Assembly (NCBI GenBank): GCA_017651315.1
Contig: JAGCDE010000045.1
Span: forward strand, 1 to 64,000
From: Bacteroidaceae bacterium
GTDB lineage: Bacteria > Bacteroidota > Bacteroidia > Bacteroidales > Bacteroidaceae
DNA length: 64,000 nt
Direction: 5' to 3'
The notes below the pieces were generated by a model. That model saw only the letters and a list, made by a program, of their open reading frames with translations. It was not told the origin of the DNA and ran no database searches. The translations under genes were made by a program, and so were the position numbers. Shown piece by piece: positions 51,031 through 63,735 of the stretch. The first letter of the stretch is position 1; each line of letters starts with the position of its first letter.

Positions 51031-51549
51031 TTACCTCTTTATAAATTCCAGATTCATCGGGCCGCCTACAGCCTTCCGTTCATCAATTATCTTGAAAGTG
51101 AAGTTCTTGAGGAATTCCACATCATCATTAAACACCTCTTGTTTCATCTGATACCAGCGGTATGGCAGTTCTTCGGTGTATTTGAGCTCAAAAGTCTCCG
51201 GATCCAAAGCTCCGTCAGACATAGACCAGCCCCAATAATTATCATGGACGATGAGGGCATCCCAGGAGTCTTCAATCTTGAATGAGAAATTCAGCTTTTC
51301 GTTTTCATAGGTGTATGTTCCTTTGAGATGATCACCCCATGCAACGATATAAACGTCCACCTTGTTTCCGCTAAAGATGAGAGTAATGCGTTGCTCGCCT
51401 ATCCCCACCTGCACTCCTTCAGGTACGCCGTCCCACCGTCCGTCGAGTGAGATTTTCGTATTGGAATCATCATCCTTCTCTTTGTCACATGATGTGAATG
51501 TCAAGCCCAGCATGGCTGTAGCAATGGTAAAAAACAGGATTTTTTTCAT
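51031..51549 (-). CDS. small lipoprotein of unknown function
   Basis: From the ATG at 51549 this is a 172-residue precursor, MKKILFFTIATAMLGLTFTSC followed by DKEKDDD, with an acidic stretch after the lipobox cysteine as in surface lipoproteins of Bacteroidetes. An upstream in-frame ATG would put 18 extra residues before the signal peptide. The mature part has lipocalin-like or DUF5640-like features (ISLDGRWDGVPEG, KGTYTYENEKLNFSF), but this is weak. It shares length and an AAAACAGAT-CTAA leader with the neighbouring lipoprotein gene, not its mature sequence. Confidence 0.7.
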   Translation of the reverse strand: MKKILFFTIATAMLGLTFTSCDKEKDDDSNTKISLDGRWDGVPEGVQVGIGEQRITLIFSGNKVDVYIVAWGDHLKGTYTYENEKLNFSFKIEDSWDALIVHDNYWGWSMSDGALDPETFELKYTEELPYRWYQMKQEVFNDDVEFLKNFTFKIIDERKAVGGPMNLEFIKR

Positions 51550-51612
51550 TTCATAATATTTTAGAATCTGTTTTATTGAATTTGTCTCCATAAGTTTAAA
51601 CATATTCGTAGG

Positions 51613-53112
51613 TTATCTGGCCAGCGGATTACCCAGTTCCGATGCCTCCACGTCATTCTCATCCAGCTTGAATATCATGAACTGCTGGTTGTCCTTGGTG
51701 AGCGGTTTCCAGTCACCGCCGTCGGGACCGCAGGGATCACCATACTTGGCAAAGTTGGACCAAGCGGTAAGCATCTTCTCCGACAGGTCCCAGTCTCCCT
51801 GGGTCCAGGGACGCCAGCAATGCTTCAATGATTTGAACACGAACCACAGGTCCGATGAGTGGAATGCGCCCCTCAGACGCTGTGTAACCTCCGGGTGGTT
51901 GCCGTCATCGGGCAGCGGACGGGCAAACTGATAGGCGTATGCCTTGCCGCCCATCTCCTCACGGTTCAGGCAGAAATCGACAATCTGGGTACCCATGTTG
52001 CCGGCATCGTTCAGTGTGTAGCCAATCAGGTAAGGAACCTGAGCCAGAGAACCGTCCAAGCAGGCATCATCGAATGACTCTGTCAGCACATATCCGTCTA
52101 TATAAGGTGATATGGGGGATGCGGTAAGTATGCTGCGTTTTCCTGTCACGTTGGTGTAGAGGCCGCCCAAAGCAAATATGGTCTCGGTGCTGGCACCGCG
52201 CAACTGACGCAGTGTGGTCAGGTTAGCCCAGTCGCAGACCTCCTTGGTCGATGCCTCAGCCTCGGCCAGTGTGGTCATACCCTGCTGTGGCATAGCCATT
52301 CCCATACCCATACCGCCACGGCCTGCAGGAGCAGCTGCACTCTGAGGACGTGGCTTTACCAGTCCGCTTCCGCTCATTATCACAGCCTTGTTGAACAGGC
52401 CCTTGGTAAGGGGTGATGCGCTCAGGAACTTGACGCTGCGTGATCCGGCGCTCTGTCCGAAAATCATCACGTTATCAGGGTCACCTCCGAACTGAGCGAT
52501 GTTCTTCTTGACCCACTTCATGGCCTCAATCTGGTCCAGAGTACCCCAGTTGCCGGTAGCGTGCTCGGGGTCCTCGGCCGAAAGCTCGGGATGTGCAAAG
52601 AATCCGAACGGACCTACGCGGTAGTTGAACGATACCAGCACAACATCCTTGTTGGCCCATTCCTGGCCATCAAACTCAGGCTCGGAGCCCCAGCCCTCAC
52701 GCATGCCGCCGCCGAATATCCAGATGGCAACGGGCAGCTTGGCATCGGTCTGACCCGGTTTCTTGGTCCATACATTCAGATAGAGGCAGTCCTCACTGTA
52801 GGGAGCCTCATCGCCGTAACCCCATTCCGTGGTGTAGCCGCCGGGATAATGGGCTGCCTGGAATGGCGGATGACCGAACTTGTCACAGAGTCTCACTCCC
52901 TCCCATGGAATCACGGGCTGCGGAGCCCTCCAGCGGTTCTGTCCTATAGGAGGTGCTGCAAACGGGATTCCGCGGTAAACGGTTACTCCCTTGATATCGG
53001 TAGCAACACCCTGTATCTGGCCGCCCTCAATGGTCAGAATAGGGCCGTTGTCCTGAGTGCCGCATGCCACAAGTGCCAGCATGCCGGCCAAAGCGAAAAA
53101 CAGTTTCTTCAT
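51613..53112 (-). CDS. exported type B carboxylesterase
   Basis: The 499-residue lipoprotein precursor (MKKLFFALAGMLALVACG) is a carboxylesterase of the alpha/beta hydrolase fold. It has YRGIPFAAPPIGQNRW, SEDCLYLNVW, the oxyanion segment IFGGGMREG, and the nucleophile in MIFGQSAGSRS (Ser221); a late AFHSSDLWF gives the likely catalytic His. A Met/Gly-rich insertion (RGGMGMGMAMPQQGM, about 268-282) is unusual. With glycosidases nearby it may deacylate glycans in the periplasm or on the surface, which is an inference. Its leader and signal peptide are near-duplicates of those of the gene upstream (53152-53769). Confidence 0.9.
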   Translation of the reverse strand: MKKLFFALAGMLALVACGTQDNGPILTIEGGQIQGVATDIKGVTVYRGIPFAAPPIGQNRWRAPQPVIPWEGVRLCDKFGHPPFQAAHYPGGYTTEWGYGDEAPYSEDCLYLNVWTKKPGQTDAKLPVAIWIFGGGMREGWGSEPEFDGQEWANKDVVLVSFNYRVGPFGFFAHPELSAEDPEHATGNWGTLDQIEAMKWVKKNIAQFGGDPDNVMIFGQSAGSRSVKFLSASPLTKGLFNKAVIMSGSGLVKPRPQSAAAPAGRGGMGMGMAMPQQGMTTLAEAEASTKEVCDWANLTTLRQLRGASTETIFALGGLYTNVTGKRSILTASPISPYIDGYVLTESFDDACLDGSLAQVPYLIGYTLNDAGNMGTQIVDFCLNREEMGGKAYAYQFARPLPDDGNHPEVTQRLRGAFHSSDLWFVFKSLKHCWRPWTQGDWDLSEKMLTAWSNFAKYGDPCGPDGGDWKPLTKDNQQFMIFKLDENDVEASELGNPLAR

Positions 53113-53145
53113 AAAGCATTTGGTTTGATGCCGTGAAAATAATAA
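53041..53145 (-). repeat. duplicated leader plus signal-peptide segment, copy A
   Basis: This segment covers the 5' leader and first 24 codons or so of the carboxylesterase gene. Copy B is 53699-53804. The leaders share TTATTA-TTTTCACG-type sequence and both proteins start MKKLF and reach a CG-x2-NGP motif after the lipobox. Bodies of the two proteins are unrelated. Confidence 0.65.
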
Positions 53146-53151
53146 AAATTA

Positions 53152-53769
53152 CTAATAGATAATTTTTCCTGTAGGATATTCATCGTTGACAATTGAAATA
53201 TGTCCATCTGATATGGTTATGGAGCCATCAGAGCCTTTAGAGTCTTTTTTGATTGTAATTCTATTATCATCAACATTTACAACATGATACTCCTTGTTAA
53301 ATACAACTTTTACTTCACTACCGCATATAACGAAAATCGTCAATTCAGGTATTCCTGCGGCATATACTCCGCCCCTGAATACTAAAGCAGTGCAATCATT
53401 ATCAATCATAAAGGATTTGAACATTATTGCCTTGGAATTCTCAACTCCATAATATGACCACCCTTCATCGTCGACAAATGACCCGATAATCTTTTTTCCT
53501 TTTTTGAATTCTATTTTAGAGAAAATATGATTGGTTTCAGGATCAAAATCCCATTCCTCGGTATCTACATACCAACTGACAGAATAATTTCCAGTTCCCA
53601 AACCGGTAACGGTCTGAGTGTTGGCAATCCTATATGTATGAGTACCTGCAGAATAGAATGGATCAATCATTAAAGAGTCAATCTCGTGAGTATTGACCGG
53701 ACCGTTATTCCTGGCGCCGCATGACACTAATGCCAACATGCAGGTAAGTGCTAAAAACAGTTTCTTCAT
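53152..53769 (-). CDS. lipoprotein of unknown function
   Basis: The 205-residue precursor starts MKKLFLALTCMLALVSCGARN, with lipobox VSC. The mature part is beta-rich with short strands (THTYRIANTQTVTGLGTGNY, FVDDEGWSYYGVENSKAIMF, HISIVNDEYPTGKIIY). No known domain is evident. Its first 25 codons and the bases before them closely resemble those of the carboxylesterase gene 40 bases downstream. Base composition is more AT-rich than that gene, suggesting a different origin for the body of the protein. Confidence 0.65.
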   Translation of the reverse strand: MKKLFLALTCMLALVSCGARNNGPVNTHEIDSLMIDPFYSAGTHTYRIANTQTVTGLGTGNYSVSWYVDTEEWDFDPETNHIFSKIEFKKGKKIIGSFVDDEGWSYYGVENSKAIMFKSFMIDNDCTALVFRGGVYAAGIPELTIFVICGSEVKVVFNKEYHVVNVDDNRITIKKDSKGSDGSITISDGHISIVNDEYPTGKIIY

Positions 53770-53804
53770 AATGCATTTCCGGTTTTATGGCGTGAAAGTA
53801 ATAA
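53699..53804 (-). repeat. duplicated leader plus signal-peptide segment, copy B
   Basis: Partner of 53041-53145. The match includes roughly 35 bases before the ATG and the coding bases for the signal peptide and lipobox, with scattered mismatches and a small indel just before the ATG. Confidence 0.65.
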
Positions 53805-53828
53805 AATATAATTAATTTTGAAGATGAT

Positions 53829-55043
53829 ATGGCAAATAACCTGACTAAACAGTTTATCCGCAATAATCTTACGGCCGATGTCCGCACCTTAGCATTGGGC
53901 AGTCATCCGGACGGAGTGGACATGCAGTATGCCCTGACGCAGATTTCCGGGTGGCAGGCCGCACGCCTGAAAGTGCCGCTCTGGGCTGCCACAGAGGATA
54001 TTGTCTATCCTAAGCATCTGTCTCTGGAGCAGTGCACATCACAATACATCGCTCAGTATAAGGCATCTTTCATCGAGGGCCTGCTTGGCTCCGGATTCAA
54101 AATGGCCGATATCACCGGTGGAATGGGAGTAGATTGCTTCTTCATCTCCCGTTCAGCCTCACAGGTTCAATACAATGAGATGTCGGCCGAACTCTGCGAC
54201 TGCGCCCGTGCAAACTTCAAGGCTCTGGGACGGCCGGAGATTGAGATAAGTTGCAGTACAGCAGAGGATTTCATATCACATCCTGAACCGGATTCCCTTG
54301 ACCTTATCTATCTTGACCCCGCACGCCGCGGTGATGCCGGACGCAAACTGATATCCATCAGTGACTGCCAGCCTGATACCGTAGCCCTGCAGGATGACCT
54401 GCTGCATATAGCCCCTAAAGTGATGGTCAAGCTCTCACCTATGCTGGACATAAGCCGCGCACTCACGGAACTAAGGCACGTAAGCCGCGTAATGGTAATA
54501 GGTCTGGAAGGAGAATGCAAGGAGATCACCCTGCTCATGCAGCGCGATTTTGATGCCGAGCCCACAATTACCGCAGTGGACATAAACTCAAACGGAACTC
54601 CGGAAATGGCGGTTTCATCGGCCAAAAGCAACGAAAACGCTCTGCCTCTGCCCATTACAGACCCTCAGCAGTTGCAGCCCGGCACATTCATCAGCGAGCC
54701 ATCGGCCCCCTACATGAAGTCCGCCCTGTTCCGCACCATAGCCGCCCGGACCGGCACCGCCCTGCTCCACCCGGACACCCACCTGTTCTGGAGCAAGACA
54801 GAACCTGCACGGTTCCCCGGCCGCACATTCATGATAGAAGGAATCATCCCCTTCGATAAGAAATCCCTTGCTTCCATCATTAAGACTCAAGCGAACCTAT
54901 CGGTACGGAACTTCCCGGAATCGGCGTCACAACTCCAACGCCGCCTCAAGATACGCGACGGAGGCACCCGCTACCTGATAGCCACTACACTCTCCGACTC
55001 ACGCCGTATCCTCCTGAATTTGTGCAAACCCAAAATTAAATAA
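53829..55043 (+). CDS. SAM-dependent methyltransferase with THUMP-like C-terminal domain
   Basis: The 404-residue protein has an N-terminal helical region, then a class I methyltransferase core with MADITGGMGVDCFFIS (SAM loop, about 91-106), an acidic QVQYNEMSAEL after strand 2, and DLIYLDPARRGDAGRK (motif IV, about 157-172). A C-terminal THUMP-like domain starts near residue 330 (FPGRTFMIEGIIPFDKKSL, NFPESASQLQRRLKI). The family is conserved in Bacteroidetes; an RNA substrate is likely but unassigned. A TAATTTTG element at 53813-53820 ends only eight bases before the ATG. Confidence 0.85.
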   Translation: MANNLTKQFIRNNLTADVRTLALGSHPDGVDMQYALTQISGWQAARLKVPLWAATEDIVYPKHLSLEQCTSQYIAQYKASFIEGLLGSGFKMADITGGMGVDCFFISRSASQVQYNEMSAELCDCARANFKALGRPEIEISCSTAEDFISHPEPDSLDLIYLDPARRGDAGRKLISISDCQPDTVALQDDLLHIAPKVMVKLSPMLDISRALTELRHVSRVMVIGLEGECKEITLLMQRDFDAEPTITAVDINSNGTPEMAVSSAKSNENALPLPITDPQQLQPGTFISEPSAPYMKSALFRTIAARTGTALLHPDTHLFWSKTEPARFPGRTFMIEGIIPFDKKSLASIIKTQANLSVRNFPESASQLQRRLKIRDGGTRYLIATTLSDSRRILLNLCKPKIK

Positions 55044-55061
55044 ACTGATTTACAAAACAAT

Positions 55062-56801
55062 ATGAGAAACGGACTAAATGGCATTCTAATGCTCTTTCTG
55101 CTGACAAGTATGGCTAATTGTAAAGAAATTACGCCTGCTCCATGCGGACCCACACCTACCGAGAACCAGTTACGCTGGCAGGACATGGAGATGTATGCGT
55201 TCATACATTACTCGCTGAATACTTACACCGATCAGGAATGGGGATATGGCAATGAAGACCCTAAACTGTTCAACCCAAGCCATCTGGACTGCCGTCAATG
55301 GGCACGTGTATGCAAGCAGGCCGGGATGAAGGGAATCATATTCACAGCCAAACATCACTGCGGTTTTTGCATGTGGCCCAGCGCCTATACTGATTACTCC
55401 GTCAAGAATTCACCATGGAAAAACGGTAAAGGAGACGTTGTCCGCGAACTGGCCGAAGCATGCCGCGAGGAAGGACTTAAGTTCGCCGTTTATCTGTCAC
55501 CATGGGACCGCAACCATCCTGATTACGGCAGACCTGAATACATCACATACTTCCGCAACCAGCTGCGCGAGCTGCTTACGCAATACGGTGACATTTTCGA
55601 GGTTTGGTTCGACGGTGCCAACGGCGGTAACGGCTGGTACGGCGGTGCCAACGAAACGCGCCGTATAAACGGCAAGACATATTACGGATGGGCCGAAACA
55701 TTCCGTATGATACGCGAGTTACAACCAAATGCGGTAATCTGGAATGATGGAGGTGACCGCGGTGACCTTCGTTGGGTAGGCACCGAAGCAGGTAACGTAG
55801 GTGAAACGAACTGGAGCCTGATGCCCGGCACCGGCGACACCCCCTGGCACATGCTGCACTACGGAGTTGAAGAGGGCGATGTGTGGTGTCCGGGCGAAAC
55901 CAACACCAGTATTCGTCCGGGCTGGTTCTATCACGATGCAGAGAACGATCATGTTAAAAGCCTTTCAAAACTCATGGACACTTACTATAAGAGCGTCGGC
56001 CGCAACTCAACGCTGTTGCTCAACTTCCCTATTGCCCCGAACGGCCGAATTCACCCTGTTGACAGCCTGCGCGGTATCGCCTTCAACAAAATGATACAGG
56101 AGGTATTTAAGACCGACCTCGCACATAAAGCCAGAATAAGAAGTAAAGGGAATGAGACAATTATTGATTTTAAGAAACCGACCTCTTTTAACCGTTTTGT
56201 GGCCGAAGAGGAGATACGCTACGGTCAGAGGGTAAAAGAATTCCGGCTTGAAGCCTTAGTTGACGGACAATGGATGCCGCTCAAGGATGAACTCGCAGAG
56301 AATGGAGACGGATTGACGACCATAGGTCACCGTCGCATCATCTGCTTTCCTACCGTCACTGCGACAAAGCTGCGATTCACAGTCACAGACAGCAAATGCG
56401 ATCCCATAATCAAACGTACTTCAGTCTATCTGGCTCCTGATCTTACAGCCGATATTCCTGATTCCGGTGAGAAAAAATCATCCGGCCTGCATTTCTACTT
56501 CAGCAGTCCCACACAGTTGTTAATTGACTGGGACACCGAACAGACAATTACGGCATTCCGCTACCTGCCTCCGCAAGACAGCCGCAACGGCACAGTAACA
56601 CACTATACCCTTTGGGCTTCGACCGATTGGTCAAACTGGGAAAAAATATCATCAGGTGAATTCTCCAATATCATCAACAACCCCATCTGGCAGACAATCA
56701 CCTTCCCTCCCACCAAAGCCCGTGTCCTCAGACTGGATGCCGACCGTCTGGCCACAGGTAACCGCATGGCATTCAGCGATATAGAAGCAGTAAAAGAATA
56801 A
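55062..56801 (+). CDS. GH29 alpha-L-fucosidase
   Basis: The 579-residue exported enzyme cleaves terminal alpha-linked fucose. The N-terminus (MRNGLNGILMLFLLTSMANCK) is a signal peptide and possibly a lipoprotein signal. The GH29 domain has MYAFIHYSLNTYTDQEWG, GIIFTAKHHCGFCMWPS, and the nucleophile in EVWFDGANGG (about Asp183). C-terminal beta-sandwich parts (about 345-440 and 460-579; DSRNGTVTHYTLWASTDW) resemble F5/8-type carbohydrate-binding modules. The sequence looks like the broader linkage-specific GH29 subgroup, though this cannot be proven here. It is the first gene of a co-oriented set with GH43 and GH2, with gaps of 10 and 28 bases. Confidence 0.9.
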   Translation: MRNGLNGILMLFLLTSMANCKEITPAPCGPTPTENQLRWQDMEMYAFIHYSLNTYTDQEWGYGNEDPKLFNPSHLDCRQWARVCKQAGMKGIIFTAKHHCGFCMWPSAYTDYSVKNSPWKNGKGDVVRELAEACREEGLKFAVYLSPWDRNHPDYGRPEYITYFRNQLRELLTQYGDIFEVWFDGANGGNGWYGGANETRRINGKTYYGWAETFRMIRELQPNAVIWNDGGDRGDLRWVGTEAGNVGETNWSLMPGTGDTPWHMLHYGVEEGDVWCPGETNTSIRPGWFYHDAENDHVKSLSKLMDTYYKSVGRNSTLLLNFPIAPNGRIHPVDSLRGIAFNKMIQEVFKTDLAHKARIRSKGNETIIDFKKPTSFNRFVAEEEIRYGQRVKEFRLEALVDGQWMPLKDELAENGDGLTTIGHRRIICFPTVTATKLRFTVTDSKCDPIIKRTSVYLAPDLTADIPDSGEKKSSGLHFYFSSPTQLLIDWDTEQTITAFRYLPPQDSRNGTVTHYTLWASTDWSNWEKISSGEFSNIINNPIWQTITFPPTKARVLRLDADRLATGNRMAFSDIEAVKE

Positions 56802-56811
56802 CTCAACACAT

Positions 56812-58368
56812 ATGAACATGAACAAATCCCTGGCAACTTTGACTCTAACCCTCTCTGCGCTGACAGTATCAGCACAGTATTCATTGAAAGACTGGAATAT
56901 CCAAAGTTTGGATGAGAACGGAACGCTTCATCTTAATGTAAGCGAATACAAACTGGACTACAACCATCCGTTGCCGTATGCCGACTGGCAGAAGAGTTGG
57001 ACAGTCAAGGCTGACCTACGCTGTGGCACTCTTGGCACTGAGCAGGTATTCGTGTGCAAGGAAGGCAAGGCCAGCCATCTTATCGGCCGTAACTCCTTGA
57101 CCGGCGACATATCTATCGGCTATGACAATATGCAACGACAGTTCTTTGTCGAGGTCATTGACAAAAATGAGCAAGGACACCGTCTTTGCGCCGGTCCACA
57201 AGTTGAAGCCGGACGCTGGTACAGCGTAGAGGCACACGCTCAATATAATGCACGTAAGGATGTATCAACATTGTATCTGTCAGTCGATGGTCAGACTGAG
57301 CAACTCATCTATCCCGGCAAGGCTCTGCGCCATAACAGCTCAATATGGGTAATAGGGCGCGGCTTCCCAGGTGGTTTTCCGAATGCGTTGCAGGTAAGGG
57401 ACGGTGACTTGCGCAATCTCTCCATAAGTGGAGAACCGTTGCCCAGAGTGGATGGGCAGAATCCACTGTTCACAGGCATATTCACAGCTGACCCCGCATT
57501 TACAGTTGTAGGCAACACCGTCTATGCCTATGTCGGCGAGGACAAAGCCGGCCCTGGAGGATGGTTCACTATGCCGCACTGGCTCTGCTTTTCATCTACT
57601 GACATGATTCACTGGACTTCACACGGTGCAGTACTGTCTGCGGCAGACTTTCCTTATGCCCAACCCAACGGTTCATGGGCCGGTCAGGTTATTCAGGGTG
57701 CCGACGGCAGGTTCTACTACTACGTTACTCTTGACAACAAATACAACCGCCAACACACAATTGACGTAGCTGTCAGCGACTCACCTACCGGACCTTTCCG
57801 CCCTGCCCGGAGTGACGGAACGCCGCTCATCACCGATGACATGACACCAGACTCACATCGCACCAATGCCGATATAGACCCGACAGTACTCATCGATGAT
57901 GACGGCACTCCCTGGATGGCATGGGGTAACGGTGACTGCTACATGGTAAAACTGAATAGGAACATGATAGAGCTGGATGGTGAAATCAGGAAAGTTCCAA
58001 TGCGGAACTATTCTGAGGGCCCCTGGCTGTTTAAACGCGGCAACCTCTATTACAATGTCTATGCTTCTGATGCACCTGGTGTGCAACCTGAACAGATGGC
58101 TTACAGTACAGCTCAAAACATAGAAGGCCCATGGACCTATCGTGGTTTCATAAGCACCTCCGCCAATCACGGATTTACCATTCATCCCTCTGTCATCAAC
58201 TTCAAGAGAAAGTGGTATTATATCTATCATGACGGTTCCTTCAGTCAAAACGGCGAACCCGGAGGTGACTGTCGCCGCAGTGTGTGTGCCGAGTACCTTT
58301 ATTTCGATAGAGACGGCACTATCCGTTTCATACCACTGACACAGGAGGGCTTGAGTGCTACAAAGTAA
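56812..58368 (+). CDS. GH43-type glycosidase with N-terminal lectin-like domain
   Basis: The 518-residue protein has a type I signal peptide (MNMNKSLATLTLTLSALTVSAQ) and an N-terminal LamG/concanavalin-like sandwich (about 25-205; EQVFVCKEGKASHLIG, TEQLIYPGKAL). The five-bladed propeller domain follows. GH43 catalytic residues are likely in FTADPAFTVVGNT (base Asp), NADIDPTVLIDDDGTPWMAW (Asp) and YSEGPWLFKRGN (acid Glu). Such enzymes act as arabinofuranosidases, xylosidases or galactosidases. Next to fucosidases and a beta-galactosidase, an arabinose- or galactose-cleaving role on a side chain is plausible. Confidence 0.88.
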   Translation: MNMNKSLATLTLTLSALTVSAQYSLKDWNIQSLDENGTLHLNVSEYKLDYNHPLPYADWQKSWTVKADLRCGTLGTEQVFVCKEGKASHLIGRNSLTGDISIGYDNMQRQFFVEVIDKNEQGHRLCAGPQVEAGRWYSVEAHAQYNARKDVSTLYLSVDGQTEQLIYPGKALRHNSSIWVIGRGFPGGFPNALQVRDGDLRNLSISGEPLPRVDGQNPLFTGIFTADPAFTVVGNTVYAYVGEDKAGPGGWFTMPHWLCFSSTDMIHWTSHGAVLSAADFPYAQPNGSWAGQVIQGADGRFYYYVTLDNKYNRQHTIDVAVSDSPTGPFRPARSDGTPLITDDMTPDSHRTNADIDPTVLIDDDGTPWMAWGNGDCYMVKLNRNMIELDGEIRKVPMRNYSEGPWLFKRGNLYYNVYASDAPGVQPEQMAYSTAQNIEGPWTYRGFISTSANHGFTIHPSVINFKRKWYYIYHDGSFSQNGEPGGDCRRSVCAEYLYFDRDGTIRFIPLTQEGLSATK

Positions 58369-58375
58369 ACTGTGA

Positions 58376-61330
<2,955 letters not shown>

Positions 61331-61338
61331 TCCACCGA

Positions 61339-61381
61339 AAAGTGTCCTACAAGCATCACTCAGGTGATTTCCGGACACTTT
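61339..61381. terminator. two-way terminator of the AAAGTGTCC repeat type
   Basis: AAAGTGTCC (61339-61347) pairs with GGACACTTT (61373-61381). It is placed between the converging GH2 and GH95 genes. The arm sequence recurs at 13386 and 28531. Confidence 0.65.
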
Positions 61382-61389
61382 GGCGAGAC

Positions 61390-63714
61390 CTACCTGACCT
61401 TGAACTTCCTGACCTTGCCGTTCTTCCAGACCAGGTCAACGGTCTGGCCGGTACGGGTGCGGATGCCGCGGATGTAGCCGTCGGGCCAGGCGGCAGGCAG
61501 CGCAGGCAGAGGATTTACCTGCTGCTCATCGGACCCAAGGAGCATCTCCATCACTCCGGCACAACCGCCGAAGTTCCCGTCAATCTGGAACGGTGAGTGG
61601 GCATCGAACAGATTGGGATAGGTACCGCCACCCCTGCGGGCATCCCGTCCGCGGTAATTGTCGGGACTGATGTAACGCAAAAGCCTTCGGTACATACGGT
61701 AGGCATTTTCCCCATCCCCAAGACGGGCATAGAGGTTAATGCGCCAGCCGCAGCTCCATCCAGTCGTTTCAAAACCCTTAATCTCCAACGATTTGAGCGC
61801 CGCATCCCCAAGTTCTCCACCCGTAATCTGATGTCCGGGATATACTCCGAACAGATGTGACTGGTGCCTGTGCTGCGGATCCTCATCGGCCCAGTCATGA
61901 TACCACTCTTGCAGATTACCGTCAGCACCTATATGATATGGGCGTAGCCTGCTGATGTAAGAATCACATATTCTTGCAAAATCGGGATCCGACAATTCAA
62001 GTGATGCAGCCCGAGCATCCATAAGACACTCCCGTATCATAGCTATATCGGCAGTTGCACCGTATAGTGTAGCCCCATGGAATCCCTTGTCGGTAATGTA
62101 TTTGTTCTCTGGCGATGTAGAGGGCGATGTTATCAGCTCGCCATCCTTTTCAATGAGCCAGGCCATGCAGAATTCAGCAGCACCTTTCAATGCAGGATAA
62201 TCCTTCTTCAGGCGCTCCAGGTCACGGGTAAACAGATAATGTTCCCAGATATGCGTAGCCAGCCACGGACCGGACATATACCAGTTGGCCCAGTTGGGAT
62301 CACCTGACCCTAAGCCCACCGGATTGGCTGTTGCCCAGATATCGCTGTTGTGGCCCGATGCCCAGCCCTGATCCACACCCAGGAAATTCCGAGCCGTTTC
62401 AATGCCCGATATGGACATGTTGTTCACATAATCCAGCATCACCTCATGCATCTCGGGCAGTGCGGCAGGCTCGGCAGGCCAATAGTTCTCCTCCAGATTG
62501 ATGTTAATCGTGTAATTGCCGCTCCATGGCGGTTCCATGCTCTCGTTCCAGAGTCCCTGCAGGTTGGCCGGCACGCCGGGAGTGCGCGAACTGGAAATTA
62601 GCAGATACCTGCCGTACTGGAAATAGAGAGCCTCCAGCTCCGGATTGGCCTGGTTCTCATCCGAGTAGAGCTTGAGTTGCTCATCGGTAGGCAATGCCTT
62701 TATACCCGGATCGGTCTCGCCAAGGTTTATTGTCAGACGGTCAAAGAAACTTTTGTAGTCAGCAACATGTTTTTTCCGGATTTCATCGAAGTTTTTGCCA
62801 CATACACGCGCCGCGTTGGCATCGGCCAGTTCACGGTATGGCTTACCCTCCAGCACAGGGTCGTGGTCAAACCCATTGAACGACGTGGAGTTCACTATCC
62901 TGATGACCGCCTCCTTCACTCCTTTAAGGGACAGTGATTTACCATCGGTCTCTGTCCGGCCGTCACACTCTGCAAGCAGTATGGTACGGTAATGGATACC
63001 CCTGTCCGGAGAATACATGAAACGCTCATGCCTGGTCCGGAAATAGTTCGGGTATGAATGGTATGCCACATAGCCGTCAACAGTGATGCGCCCATCGCCG
63101 TAAACCGCCTCATGCGGATGCGGATAATCAAGCACCAGCTCTGCATCAATAGGTTCAGCGCTCTCTATCCGCACCACGATCACGGAATCAGGAGCCGATG
63201 CAAAATACTCGGTACTGAACCTCTTCCCGTCACGCAGATATGAGACCCTTGCCACAGCCTCCGAAATATCCAGTTCCCGATTGTAATCCGAAACCTCAGC
63301 TTCCGGATAACGGATAGTGAGCGTACCTAACGGCTGGTAATTCTCACTGTAATGCCCCTGTATCTTATGCTGAAGGTTTTCCGCTCTACGGTAATCCTCT
63401 GCATCAAGCGCCAAACGGATGGAATCAACGTATCTTGCAGCTTCACCCCATCGGGTAAGACCGGGATACAGTTCCATATCCACATGGCCGGCCCTGCTTT
63501 CAGGCTCCCCGGTCCATAGGGTTATATCGTTCAACGACAACTTGTCCGTGACAGTTCCGCCATACACCATTGCTCCCAACCTGCCGTTACCTATAGGCAG
63601 AGCCTCCTCAAAGTAAGTTGCCGGCCTGTCATAATGCAGTTTCATTTCTCTCTGCCGTGGGGCTCCGCATGCCATAAGCACAAGCACCATAGCTGTTATT
63701 GGAATGTATCTCAT
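61390..63714 (-). CDS. GH95 alpha-L-fucosidase
   Basis: The 774-residue lipoprotein precursor (MRYIPITAMVLVLMACGAP) is a GH95 enzyme, an inverting fucosidase that usually removes alpha-1,2-linked fucose from galactose. N-terminal segment: YFEEALPIGNGRLGAMVYGG. Barrel signatures: SSSRTPGVPANLQGLWNESM, PPWSGNYTININLEENYWPA, and STSPENKY. C-terminal: HRHQSHLFGVYPG and FQIDGNFGGCAGVMEMLLGS. It faces the GH29-GH43-GH2 set, and its own -7 box TAAGTTTG lies at 63736-63743. GH95 plus GH2 suggests a glycan with fucosylated galactose, such as fucogalactoxyloglucan or a mucin-type glycan. Confidence 0.94.
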   Translation of the reverse strand: MRYIPITAMVLVLMACGAPRQREMKLHYDRPATYFEEALPIGNGRLGAMVYGGTVTDKLSLNDITLWTGEPESRAGHVDMELYPGLTRWGEAARYVDSIRLALDAEDYRRAENLQHKIQGHYSENYQPLGTLTIRYPEAEVSDYNRELDISEAVARVSYLRDGKRFSTEYFASAPDSVIVVRIESAEPIDAELVLDYPHPHEAVYGDGRITVDGYVAYHSYPNYFRTRHERFMYSPDRGIHYRTILLAECDGRTETDGKSLSLKGVKEAVIRIVNSTSFNGFDHDPVLEGKPYRELADANAARVCGKNFDEIRKKHVADYKSFFDRLTINLGETDPGIKALPTDEQLKLYSDENQANPELEALYFQYGRYLLISSSRTPGVPANLQGLWNESMEPPWSGNYTININLEENYWPAEPAALPEMHEVMLDYVNNMSISGIETARNFLGVDQGWASGHNSDIWATANPVGLGSGDPNWANWYMSGPWLATHIWEHYLFTRDLERLKKDYPALKGAAEFCMAWLIEKDGELITSPSTSPENKYITDKGFHGATLYGATADIAMIRECLMDARAASLELSDPDFARICDSYISRLRPYHIGADGNLQEWYHDWADEDPQHRHQSHLFGVYPGHQITGGELGDAALKSLEIKGFETTGWSCGWRINLYARLGDGENAYRMYRRLLRYISPDNYRGRDARRGGGTYPNLFDAHSPFQIDGNFGGCAGVMEMLLGSDEQQVNPLPALPAAWPDGYIRGIRTRTGQTVDLVWKNGKVRKFKVR

Positions 63715-63735
63715 AAGTGAAAAATTTTTCAGTCA

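Noticed and set aside
50477-51549. Paralogous pair of 172-residue lipoproteins
   Set aside because: Length and part of the leader agree, but the mature sequences show no convincing similarity.
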